DNA of 64,000 nucleotides from Cyclobacteriaceae bacterium (GTDB lineage: Bacteria; Bacteroidota; Bacteroidia; Cytophagales; Cyclobacteriaceae), in contig JAEUUJ010000090.1 in NCBI GenBank assembly GCA_016786495.1, forward strand, positions 1-64,000. The letters run 5' to 3'. Positions within the stretch are counted from its first letter, which is position 1, and each line of letters opens with the position of its first letter. Positions 56,159-64,000 of this stretch are shown one piece after another. The translations under genes were made by a program, and so were the position numbers. The notes below the pieces were generated by a model that worked only from the letters and a program-made list of their open reading frames with translations, was not told where the DNA came from and ran no database searches.

Positions 56159-58576
56159 TTATTCGTTTCGTAAAGAGTTAACGGGATTGGCCGTTGCCGC
56201 CTGGAATGATCGATAGCCAACAGTAATGAGGGCTATAATCAGCGTTGTAAGCAAGGCTGATCCGAAGATCACCGGCCCAAGACTGATGCGGTAGGAAAAT
56301 TCTTCCAGCATCGAACTCATCGCCAGCCAACCCAACGGAGCGGCAAAAATGAATGCGATCACAATCAAGACAATGAATTCTTTCGAGAACGAATAAATGA
56401 TGCCCTGAACGGACGCCCCGAGTACTTTGCGGACGCCAATCTCTTTGGTGCGTTGATTCGCCATAAACGTGGCCAGACCGAATAAGCCGATACAGCCGAT
56501 GATGATTGCGATGCCTGCAAAAGCTCCAATCATGACAGACATTTTTCCTTCACTCTCATAAAACTCGCGAATACGTTCATCCAGGAATGCATATTCAAAT
56601 ATGTGTTTGGGATACGAAGCCTCCCACAGTTTTTTCGCGCCATCAATGCTGGCCTTGTAGTTGTTCGGGTTAACCTTCACGTTTAGCGTACGATAGTGCG
56701 AAAGACGGTTAAAAAGCACCGTAGGCTCAATTTTCTGATGCAGCGAAGTTGTGTGGAAATCTTCCACAACACCCACAATCGGATACAAGCCGCCCCAAAT
56801 TTTTGCCCGTTTGCCAACGATGTCCTGAGGATTATCATACCCGGCAACTTTTGCAAATTGACGGTTAACGACATACTCAGTTGCCGTATCGTAATCGTTC
56901 AGGTTGCGGCCCGCGATCAGTTTGAGTCCGAATAAGGAAATATAATCGCCATCCACTGTCTTTAATTGTGTGTCCTTGCGTTGTTCTTCGGTTTCACCTT
57001 CCATGATAAAGCCGGTTCCATTCACGTTTCCGGAAGAAGGCGGAGTGTTGGACAAACTCGCCTGTTCAACTCCTGCAAGCCGCTGAATTTCATTTTTCAG
57101 CGTCCGCATTTTGCTTGATTTTAGTTCCTGATTTTTTGCGAAAGTTTCCTGTTCAGGAATCGACATGATGATGATCGCATCTTTGTTATAGCCGACATCT
57201 TTTGTTTTCAGATAGTTCATCTGGCTTAAGATTACGATCGTTCCGATGATTAAGAATTGAGAAATCACAAATTGAACGACAACCAAAACGCGTCTCATCA
57301 TCATACCGCCCGATGCCGATGAACCGCTGCTCGACTTCATGACCATCGCAGGTTTGTAAGACGATACCACAAATGCCGGGTAAATGCCTGAGAGCAGCGA
57401 AACCACCACAAAGGTCACAACCAAGAAAACCACGATAGCGGTATTGTTGGTCAGGTCGAGACTCAGATCAATGTTCATAAACGGGTTCAGGTAGCTGAGC
57501 ACAAGTTGTGCGAGCACCAGCGCTAACAGGATTGAGACAAACGTAACAATGCTCGTTTCACCCAAAAACTGGAAGATCAATTGGCCGCGTGAGCTGCCCA
57601 GCGACTTGCGAATGCCTACTTCTTTCGCTCGCTTAATCGACTCGGCAGTCGACAGGTTAATAAAATTCACGCATCCCGTAAGGATGAGGAAAAATGCAAT
57701 GACACCCATCAGTAAAATTTCTCCACTACTGGTGACGTTGTAGGAGTATCCGTGATACCGGGTATCGTAATGCACCGTGCTAAGCGGCTGAATATTAAAA
57801 ATGCGATGATCATAATTGTCTTTACCGATGTGCTTATCGGTAAACGAGGCCATCCGCGCTTCAAGCGTAGAAATGTCAACACCTTCTTTCAGCAGGAAGT
57901 AATTGTGGTTATTGCTTGATGTACTGCCCCAACCCTGCTCTTCATAACTTTTGCGAACCGTTTCGTACGAAAGGATAATGGTAAAGGGAAAGTCAGTATT
58001 GCCCGGTGGATCATCCACAATCGCGGTAACTTTGTAATCGACATCATCAAAATTAAAGAGCTCACCCACGGCATTTTCGCGCCCAAAATATTTCATCGCG
58101 ATCGACTTGGCGAGCACCGCCTCATTGGGGTTCTTCACGGCATTACTCAAATCGCCATGAAGCGGTTTCCAATCAAATATGCGGAAGAATGATTGCTCGG
58201 TAAATGCAATACCATCCTCTTCGTAATACTTTTTGGGTTCACCGGTGCGCTGCGGAATCAGGATGAGGCCGTCTTGTGTGTAAGAGGTGAAGGCAACTTC
58301 TTCAGCTTCCGGGAAGTCAGTCTTAAACGCGGGCGACAAAACGTTTGGGATACCCGGCGTATAAAACTTCTCACCGTTGTTGTCCGACTCGCTGACAACC
58401 CGATAAATACGGTCGTACTTCGACTGGAACTTATCGTACGTTAAGGTGCGATGCAGCAACAGAAATAATACGGTGCTGCAGGCGATGCCCAGCGTGAGGC
58501 CGGCAACATTAAAAAAGGTGCTCGTACGTTTTCGTAACAGGTTTCGATAGGCGGTGATAAAATAGTTTTTCAGCAT
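56159..58576 (-). CDS. ABC transporter permease, MacB/FtsX-like, two halves
   Basis: An 805-aa permease with start at 58576 (MLKNYFITAYRNLLRKRTSTFFNVAG), which is the standard N-terminus; the open frame continues 16 codons upstream. Two FtsX domains and two MacB-type periplasmic domains are arranged in tandem: helix 1 near 20-42, periplasmic part to about 280, then helices near 285-305, 335-360 and 385-410, a second helix 430-455, periplasmic part to 670 and three final helices. KRAKEVGIRKSLGSSRGQL and TKEIGVRKVLGASVQGII are the coupling motifs. The ATPase is not adjacent. Such permeases are very frequent in Bacteroidota. Confidence 0.9.
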   Translation of the reverse strand: MLKNYFITAYRNLLRKRTSTFFNVAGLTLGIACSTVLFLLLHRTLTYDKFQSKYDRIYRVVSESDNNGEKFYTPGIPNVLSPAFKTDFPEAEEVAFTSYTQDGLILIPQRTGEPKKYYEEDGIAFTEQSFFRIFDWKPLHGDLSNAVKNPNEAVLAKSIAMKYFGRENAVGELFNFDDVDYKVTAIVDDPPGNTDFPFTIILSYETVRKSYEEQGWGSTSSNNHNYFLLKEGVDISTLEARMASFTDKHIGKDNYDHRIFNIQPLSTVHYDTRYHGYSYNVTSSGEILLMGVIAFFLILTGCVNFINLSTAESIKRAKEVGIRKSLGSSRGQLIFQFLGETSIVTFVSILLALVLAQLVLSYLNPFMNIDLSLDLTNNTAIVVFLVVTFVVVSLLSGIYPAFVVSSYKPAMVMKSSSGSSASGGMMMRRVLVVVQFVISQFLIIGTIVILSQMNYLKTKDVGYNKDAIIIMSIPEQETFAKNQELKSSKMRTLKNEIQRLAGVEQASLSNTPPSSGNVNGTGFIMEGETEEQRKDTQLKTVDGDYISLFGLKLIAGRNLNDYDTATEYVVNRQFAKVAGYDNPQDIVGKRAKIWGGLYPIVGVVEDFHTTSLHQKIEPTVLFNRLSHYRTLNVKVNPNNYKASIDGAKKLWEASYPKHIFEYAFLDERIREFYESEGKMSVMIGAFAGIAIIIGCIGLFGLATFMANQRTKEIGVRKVLGASVQGIIYSFSKEFIVLIVIAFIFAAPLGWLAMSSMLEEFSYRISLGPVIFGSALLTTLIIALITVGYRSFQAATANPVNSLRNE

Positions 58577-58784
58577 GGGGCTCTGGTTATGGGATACGGC
58601 CATAGCCGCGTCCGGAAATTTCAAAAGGCTCTACCGCCAAGATTAATGCCAGCAGTCAAAAATGCATTTTTCGAATCAAAAGCGAGGGTTTTTCCTGTCC
58701 GATTGTTCAAAAATACTACCACATCTGTCCGTTATCGGACGGTGAATTCTTTCATTGCAATCCGCGTTGTTGAGGCAGAATCTT

Positions 58785-58792
58785 TAATTTTG
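58785..58792 (+). promoter_or_regulatory. TAnnTTTG -7 element abutting the Cys-rich protein gene
   Basis: TAATTTTG ends 4 bases before the ATG at 58797; if used, the mRNA would be leaderless. The rest of the 220-base gap to the permease start shows nothing else. Confidence 0.5.
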
Positions 58793-58796
58793 ACCC

Positions 58797-58982
58797 ATGC
58801 TTCAGCAGGTAATCATCCTTCTTCTGTTTATCAGCGCCCTCGCCTACCTGGGCCGGATGGTTTACCGCATGTTCCGCGCAAAATCGTGCGCAACCGGCTG
58901 TGGAAAATGCAGCGCGGTCGACTTCAATAAGATTGAGAAAGACCTGAACGCACGGTTTGCGGTTGAGAAAGATCGCGCCTGA
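58797..58982 (+). CDS. FeoB-associated Cys-rich membrane protein
   Basis: A 61-aa protein: one N-terminal helix (VIILLLFISALAYLGRMVY, residues 5-23) and then RAKSCATGCGKCSAVD with Cys31, Cys35 and Cys38. This layout is that of the small Cys-rich membrane proteins often encoded beside feoB; no feo genes are here. The cysteines could bind iron or a cluster. It stands alone between the divergent permease gene and the M1 peptidases. Confidence 0.78.
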   Translation: MLQQVIILLLFISALAYLGRMVYRMFRAKSCATGCGKCSAVDFNKIEKDLNARFAVEKDRA

Positions 58983-59011
58983 TTCTTATCTTACAAATCT
59001 AAACCAAGCCT

Positions 59012-60601
59012 ATGCGACTTCTCTTTACGCTGTTGTGCGTGAGCATATTTGCTTTTGCACCTGCCCAGGAAATGACCTCCGGTGGTAAACTCAGGCCCGA
59101 ACAGGCCATCATGGACATCCGGCACTACACGGTTGCGCTTAATGTCGATCCTACACAAAAATCAATTGACGGGTATGCCGAGATTGACTTGATTACCAGC
59201 GAAGCAACCAAAACGTTATTGTTTGATTTCACCACCGTACTTACCGTTCGGAAAATATGGGTGAATAAGAAAGAACAGCGTCACACGCATCAAGATAACC
59301 TGATCACGATTCTCGCGGCTGCACCATTTCCTGCCGGAAAAATACATGTTAAAATTCAATACGATGGCAAGCCACACGTAGCTGCACGCCCGCCCTGGAA
59401 CGGAGGCTTCACATGGGCAACCGACTCAAAGGGAAATCCGTGGATCGACATCACCTGCCAAACCGATGGCGCTAAAATCTATTTTCCGTGCAAAGATCAC
59501 CCCAGCGATGAACCGAACGATGGCGCGGATGTGATCGTCACCGTCCCGAAAGGTCTGTATGTAACCGGACCCGGCCTGTTGCTCAGCGAGAAAACGAAAG
59601 GCGACAAAACAACTTTCCATTGGCAAACCAAATACACCATCAATAACTACAGCATCCTGTTCAATATCGGGAAGTTTAGACCGTTTATGCGCACGTACAC
59701 CACCATCAACGGTAACAACGTGCCGATGTATTTCTATCCGCTGGAAGAACATGCTGATCAGGCGGAACGATTCCTCGACATCTTTGAGCGCTCATGCCGT
59801 GTTCAAGAGAAATATTTTGGCGAATATCCGTGGGTAAAAGAAAAGATGGCCATCACGGAAGCCTCGCATCCCGGCATGGAGCATCAAACCTCCAACACAT
59901 ATGGAGCAAAATTCAAGTATCGCACGGTAGGCGGAAAAGATTTTGACGATCAGATTCACCATGAATTTGGACACGAATGGTGGGGAAATAAAGTTACCGG
60001 GATCGACTGGGCCGATATGTGGATCCAGGAAGGCATCGACACGTACGGTGACGCGTTGTACATCCGTGAATATGAAGGTGAAGAAGGCTATCAGAAACTT
60101 ATGCAACGCACAGCCCGCAACATCGAAAACCATCAGGCAGTGGTTCCCGGAAGAGATGTTGACTCAGATTCTGTTTATCAGCGCGACATCTATGGTAAAG
60201 GTGCATTCTTCATGCATACCATCCGTTATGTTATTGGCGATGAAATCTTCTTCCCCGCGCTGAAAGATTTTGTTACCAATCCGAAGTACACCTACGACAA
60301 GCTTGTAAATACAGACGATGTTGAAAAGCACTTCAGCACCGCATCCGGAAAAAATTTAAAGCCATTGTTTGATTTGTTTTTACGCACCACCGACAAGCTG
60401 ACCGTATTGGTTAAACAGACGGGTGAAAAAAAATATCAAATCAGTGTTCTTAATCCCGGCATCGCTGTGCCAGTGGACATTCAAACCGACAAAGGCCTGG
60501 AGCGCGTAACGCTGGATGGGAAGGGAATTTCCGTTGAAAGCACGTCAACCCCGGTTATTGATCCTAAAGTTTTCTATTTCAAAAAAGTAATTCTGGAATA
60601 A
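59012..60601 (+). CDS. Secreted M1 family metallopeptidase (first of two)
   Basis: A 529-aa exported zinc peptidase (signal peptide 1-18, ending APAQ). The zinc site is HHEFGHEWWG (His317-Glu318-x-x-His321) with the third ligand Glu340 in MWIQEGIDTYG. Preceding it, PGMEHQT (residues 287-293) stands at the place of the usual GxMEN exopeptidase motif, with His291 in place of Asn. The N-terminal 190 residues form the M1 beta-saddle. It is translationally coupled with the next M1 gene by a one-base overlap. Confidence 0.92.
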   Translation: MRLLFTLLCVSIFAFAPAQEMTSGGKLRPEQAIMDIRHYTVALNVDPTQKSIDGYAEIDLITSEATKTLLFDFTTVLTVRKIWVNKKEQRHTHQDNLITILAAAPFPAGKIHVKIQYDGKPHVAARPPWNGGFTWATDSKGNPWIDITCQTDGAKIYFPCKDHPSDEPNDGADVIVTVPKGLYVTGPGLLLSEKTKGDKTTFHWQTKYTINNYSILFNIGKFRPFMRTYTTINGNNVPMYFYPLEEHADQAERFLDIFERSCRVQEKYFGEYPWVKEKMAITEASHPGMEHQTSNTYGAKFKYRTVGGKDFDDQIHHEFGHEWWGNKVTGIDWADMWIQEGIDTYGDALYIREYEGEEGYQKLMQRTARNIENHQAVVPGRDVDSDSVYQRDIYGKGAFFMHTIRYVIGDEIFFPALKDFVTNPKYTYDKLVNTDDVEKHFSTASGKNLKPLFDLFLRTTDKLTVLVKQTGEKKYQISVLNPGIAVPVDIQTDKGLERVTLDGKGISVESTSTPVIDPKVFYFKKVILE

Positions 60602-62226
60602 TGCGTTACCTCACCTTGTTTTTCCTGCTGATTTCCATCGCGGCTTTCGCGACTGACAACTATCCAAAAAATCCAGACATTGATGTTCAACACTACACGT
60701 TTGACATCACGCTGGCGGACGACACGGACGAAATAAAATGTACGGCCACGATTGAAATCTTGCTGAAGAAGAAAGACATCCGCCAGGTTAGGCTTGATCT
60801 CACGAATGTGAGCAATGGCAAAGGGATGACCGTTTCAGCGATCACGCAAAACGGTAAACAGCTCTCCTACACACACCTGAAAAACGAATTGCTGATTACG
60901 CTTGCGAGTGCGTCACAGGCCGGAGAGCACATCCGGCTAACGGTTTCTTACGCTGGCGTACCCGCGACCGGGCTGCACATTAAACCCAACCGCCATAACG
61001 AAAGAACGTTCTTTAGCGATAATTGGCCCGATCTCACCCGCAACTGGTTGCCGGTAGTGGATCACGTAGCAGAAAAAGCAACCTGCGAATTCATCGTTAC
61101 CGCACCGGTTCGTTATCAGGTAGTTTGTAATGGACTGCTTCTGGAGGAAACAAATTTGAATGCCACCCAAAAAAGAACCCATTGGAAACAGTCGGTTCCG
61201 ATTTCACCCTGGCTCTATGTATTGGGGGTGGCAGAGTTTGCGGTTCAGTATGTCGATTGGTTTGATGGCAAATCGATTCAAACGTGGGTCTTCCATCAGG
61301 ATCGGGATGCAGGATTCTCAGACTTCGCCAAACCAACAAAAGAAGTTCTCGAATTCTATTCAAGTTACGTAGGTCCGTTTGCGTATGAAAAATTAGCAAA
61401 CATTCAGGCCAGCAGTGTTTCGGGTGGAATGGAGTCTGCTTCCGCGATCCTGTACAACGAGAAAAGTGTAGTGGGCGATGGCAATTTCCGCTGGAAGAAA
61501 GTGGTGATCCATGAAATTGCCCACCAGTGGTTTGGTTGTGCCGTAACCGAATCAGACTGGGACGATGTTTGGCTGAGCGAAGGTTTCGCCACCTACTTCA
61601 CCGCTTTGTTTATTGAACATGCCTACGGCCGGGACGAGTTTGTAAAAGAGATGCAGGGCGCACGAAAAACGGTTTTCAACTTTTATAAAGACAATCCCGC
61701 CCATACCATTGTTCATAACAACCTTTCAGACATGAGCAAAGTAACCTCCAGCCATACCTATCAAAAAGGTGCCTGGACTTTACATATGCTGAGAAACAAA
61801 ATTGGTGATGAGAAATTTGAAGCCGGCATTAAAAACTACTACCGGAAATACATGAATGCTACTGCAAGCACCAAAGATTTCCAGCATGAGATGGAACGTG
61901 TGTCGGGTCTGGATTTAAGTGCTTTCTTCAAACAATGGCTGAATCAGGGCGGAAAGCTTACGCTGAACGGAAAGTGGAATTATAACCCTGCCACAAAAGA
62001 GGTCGAATTCGATCTGAAGCAAACGCAAACGGACGGAACTTCATTCTCTGTTCCGGTTGAGATCGGAATCTTCAAAAAAGGGCAGCTTGTACCGGATGTA
62101 AAAACAGTTGAATTAACGGGCGCTTCCGGGAAATTCAACGTGGCGTATGATGGCGAACCCGAGCGCGTGGTGATTGACCCGCGAACAGTTTTGCTGGCCG
62201 AGTGGACTTTCGAAAAAGCGAATTGA
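60601..62226 (+). CDS. Secreted M1 family metallopeptidase (second of two)
   Basis: A 541-aa exported zinc peptidase (signal peptide 1-17, ending AFAT). HEIAHQWFG (His304-Glu305-x-x-His308) and LSEGFATYF (Glu327) form the zinc site; the exopeptidase motif reads GGMES with Ser279 in place of Asn. It shares architecture with the upstream protein, so the two are tandem paralogues that diverged at the substrate motif. Start ATG overlaps the previous stop by one base. It converges on DUF779. Confidence 0.92.
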   Translation: MRYLTLFFLLISIAAFATDNYPKNPDIDVQHYTFDITLADDTDEIKCTATIEILLKKKDIRQVRLDLTNVSNGKGMTVSAITQNGKQLSYTHLKNELLITLASASQAGEHIRLTVSYAGVPATGLHIKPNRHNERTFFSDNWPDLTRNWLPVVDHVAEKATCEFIVTAPVRYQVVCNGLLLEETNLNATQKRTHWKQSVPISPWLYVLGVAEFAVQYVDWFDGKSIQTWVFHQDRDAGFSDFAKPTKEVLEFYSSYVGPFAYEKLANIQASSVSGGMESASAILYNEKSVVGDGNFRWKKVVIHEIAHQWFGCAVTESDWDDVWLSEGFATYFTALFIEHAYGRDEFVKEMQGARKTVFNFYKDNPAHTIVHNNLSDMSKVTSSHTYQKGAWTLHMLRNKIGDEKFEAGIKNYYRKYMNATASTKDFQHEMERVSGLDLSAFFKQWLNQGGKLTLNGKWNYNPATKEVEFDLKQTQTDGTSFSVPVEIGIFKKGQLVPDVKTVELTGASGKFNVAYDGEPERVVIDPRTVLLAEWTFEKAN

Positions 62227-62260
62227 GCGAAAACACTTCTGTTGGCTTTACCAACGGGCT

Positions 62261-62638
62261 TCAATCACGCACAGACAGATTCAGAAGTTTTAACTCGTCT
62301 TCTGTAAACAGGCGCGAGTGAATCATAAACCGAAGGCCGAGCGGAATTTCCAATGAAAAACTTGCGCCTCTGCCGGGCGTTATATCCAGCGTGAGGTGTG
62401 TGTGTTTCCAGTATTCGTACTGATCGTGACTCATGTAAAAGGGGCAGCCGTGTACTTCCCCCAGCAGCACATCCCGTTCACCGACTTTGAAATCGCCTTG
62501 TTCATAACACATCGGTGACGATCCATCGCAGCATCCGCCACTTTGGTGAAACATAAGCGGACCGAAACGGTTGCGCAATTGTTCAATAACATGAACAGCT
62601 TGTACGGTAACCGATACTTTTTCGGGTGTCTGATTCAT
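62261..62638 (-). CDS. DUF779 protein
   Basis: A 125-aa protein of the DUF779 family, with FHQSGGCCDGSSPMCYEQGDF (Cys36, Cys37, Cys44) and WKHTHLTLDITPGRGASFSLE as its two conserved blocks. The family is often encoded beside aldehyde dehydrogenases, as here: the dehydrogenase is immediately upstream on the same strand. Its role may be redox or metal-related; unknown. A terminator-like hairpin separates them, so its expression may be reduced or attenuated relative to the dehydrogenase. Confidence 0.88.
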   Translation of the reverse strand: MNQTPEKVSVTVQAVHVIEQLRNRFGPLMFHQSGGCCDGSSPMCYEQGDFKVGERDVLLGEVHGCPFYMSHDQYEYWKHTHLTLDITPGRGASFSLEIPLGLRFMIHSRLFTEDELKLLNLSVRD

Positions 62639-62639
62639 T

Positions 62640-62686
62640 CCTGTAAAAAGTAAAAACTGCTGCGGCTATTTTTGACCGCAGCAGTT
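62640..62686 (-). terminator. Terminator or attenuator between the aldehyde dehydrogenase and DUF779 genes
   Basis: Perfect 11-bp inverted repeat AACTGCTGCGG/CCGCAGCAGTT with a 10-base loop; on the minus strand it is followed by TTTTACTTTTT, which ends just before the DUF779 ATG. Confidence 0.7.
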
Positions 62687-62709
62687 ATCTATACCCAACC
62701 TTGTGTTAT

Positions 62710-64000
62710 TTAAAAGAACCCAAGTTTCTTCTTATCGTACGATACAAGCATGTTCTTGGTCTGGCGGTAGTGATCCAGCATCATCTTATGGGTTTCTCGT
62801 CCGAAGCCCGACTTCTTATAACCCCCAAACGGTGCGTGTGCCGGATAGGCGTGATAGTTGTTCACCCAAACGCGCCCGGCCTGAATAGCGCGCGGTACAG
62901 TGTAAAGCTCATGCGCATCGCGCGTCCAAACACCCGCGCCCAAACCGTAAAGTGTATCATTGGCAATCGCGATAGCTTCTTCGGTAGTTTTAAACGTAGT
63001 CACGCAAACAACCGGTCCGAAAATCTCCTCCTGGAAGATCCTCATTTTGTTATGGCCTTTAAAGATGGTGGGCTGAATGTAATAACCACCGGCAAGTTCC
63101 CCCTCAAGCTTGTTTACTTCGCCTCCGGTCAATACCTCGGCCCCTTCTTCCTTGCCAATCTTCAGGTACGATTTAATTTTTTCATACTGGTCGCTTGAAG
63201 CCTGTGCTCCCATCATCACGGTTCCGTCCATGGGGTGACCAATCTTGATTGCCTTGGTTCGTTCGATTACGCGTTTGATAAACTTGTCGTAAATCTTTTC
63301 ATGCACCAGCATCCGCGAAGGGCAGGTACAGATCTCACCCTGGTTCAGTGCAAACATGACAGCACCTTCAACCGCCTTATCGAAAAATTCATCGTCAGCA
63401 GCACCTACCGACTCGAAAAAGATGTTCGGTGATTTTCCGCCAAGTTCCATCGTGGCCGGAATAATATTCTCGGATGCGTATTGCAAGATCAACCTGCCGG
63501 TTGTTGTTTCACCGGTAAATGAAACCTTGGCAATTCTTGGTGATTGCGCCAAAGGTTTGCCAGCTTCCACACCGAATCCGGTTACCACGTTCAACACTCC
63601 CGGAGGAATGATATCTCCGATTAACTCCATCAACACCATAATCGATGTTGGAGTTTGTTCGGCTGGTTTCACAACGGTACAACATCCGGCCGCCAGTGCG
63701 GGAGCAATTTTCCAGGTCGCCATCAGTAACGGGAAGTTCCAGGGAATAATCTGGCCCACTACACCCAGCGGTTCGTGCAACACAACGCTCACCGTGTTTT
63801 CATCGTGTTCGGAAACAGCACCTTCTTCGCCACGAATAATACCTGCGAAATACCGGAAGTGATCAATCACCAGCGGCAAATCTGCCGCGCGGGTTTCGCG
63901 AATAGCCTTGCCATTGTCAATCGTTTCAACTTGCGCGAGGTACTCGAGGTTATCTTCAATCACTTGCGCAATCTTCAGCAACACGTTGCTTCGATACGCG
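62710..64000 (-). CDS. Aldehyde dehydrogenase, 5'-truncated by the window edge
   Basis: The visible 430 residues are the major part of an ALDH; the reading frame stays open to base 64000 and the sequence before the first apparent start reads AYRSNV, so the true N-terminus lies outside. [20 protein letters not shown] and KPAEQTP bind [16 protein letters not shown] holds the general-base Glu; [11 protein letters not shown] the catalytic Cys. The end [19 protein letters not shown] and the neighbour DUF779 fit the acetaldehyde/alcohol-oxidation group (AldB/ExaC-like). Substrate uncertain. Confidence 0.92.
   Translation of the reverse strand, partial: AYRSNVLLKIAQVIEDNLEYLAQVETIDNGKAIRETRAADLPLVIDHFRYFAGIIRGEEGAVSEHDENTVSVVLHEPLGVVGQIIPWNFPLLMATWKIAPALAAGCCTVVKPAEQTPTSIMVLMELIGDIIPPGVLNVVTGFGVEAGKPLAQSPRIAKVSFTGETTTGRLILQYASENIIPATMELGGKSPNIFFESVGAADDEFFDKAVEGAVMFALNQGEICTCPSRMLVHEKIYDKFIKRVIERTKAIKIGHPMDGTVMMGAQASSDQYEKIKSYLKIGKEEGAEVLTGGEVNKLEGELAGGYYIQPTIFKGHNKMRIFQEEIFGPVVCVTTFKTTEEAIAIANDTLYGLGAGVWTRDAHELYTVPRAIQAGRVWVNNYHAYPAHAPFGGYKKSGFGRETHKMMLDHYRQTKNMLVSYDKKKLGFF

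Overview
The window looks like an ordinary chromosomal stretch of a member of the Bacteroidota, most likely the order Cytophagales (Chryseolinea/Cyclobacteriaceae-like). The grounds are: start codons mostly without Shine-Dalgarno sequences; several genes preceded by the Bacteroidota -7 element TAnnTTTG; secreted proteins whose signal peptides end in FAQ/YAQ/NAQ-like sites; a SusC-type regulatory domain; FtsX/MacB-type permeases; an isolated atpD-atpC pair; and a pyrR-pyrB pair. The phylum is well supported, the order is inference. Coding density is high: the longest gap is about 200 bases, so no stretch over 300 bases lacks a gene. I see no tRNA, rRNA, CRISPR array, insertion sequence or phage.

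Left part (1-15.5 kb): PurF-like amidotransferase, EVE-domain protein, unknown secreted protein, pyrR-pyrB, a cystathionine beta-synthase with CBS domains, an M28 peptidase, glycine decarboxylase gcvP overlapping a small secreted protein gene, a second M28 peptidase with a newly noted 53-aa membrane protein, a TauE-like exporter and an Fe-S serine dehydratase alpha subunit. Two AT-rich genes (15.5-16.4 kb, DUF3800-like; 23.6-24.7 kb, barrel-like secreted protein) differ in base use from their neighbours. Between them lie a GH127-type glycosidase, a TPM lipoprotein, a MuiA-family protein carrying a SusC-type insertion, a membrane protein, upp and an M42 peptidase.

Middle (24.8-43 kb): hpt-adk-obgE, grpE-dnaJ, a toastrack protein, a NatA/NatB-type ABC exporter behind a striking palindrome, an orphan histidine kinase, atpD-atpC, a minus-strand prfC-rluA-membrane protein operon, an outer-membrane barrel, a TPR protein and dnaK. 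The grpE and dnaK genes share a sigma54-like element, TGGCA-N6-TTGAC, at the same distance from their start codons.

Right part (43-64 kb): a divergent pair of small proteins (one HTH, one membrane-anchored), lysC, a thioredoxin-fold protein, a Glu/Leu/Phe/Val dehydrogenase, anmK opposite coaX, an OmpP1/FadL-like protein, lptC, a 51-aa membrane protein, a PpiD-like isomerase, DUF493, pterin dehydratase, rsmI, an inositol monophosphatase, a large ABC permease, a FeoB-associated Cys-rich protein, two overlapping M1 peptidases, DUF779 and a 5'-truncated aldehyde dehydrogenase running off the window. Overall the genes describe an aerobic-type heterotroph with salvage of bases, amino-acid catabolism (GcvP, SdaA, ELFV dehydrogenase) and many exported metallopeptidases.
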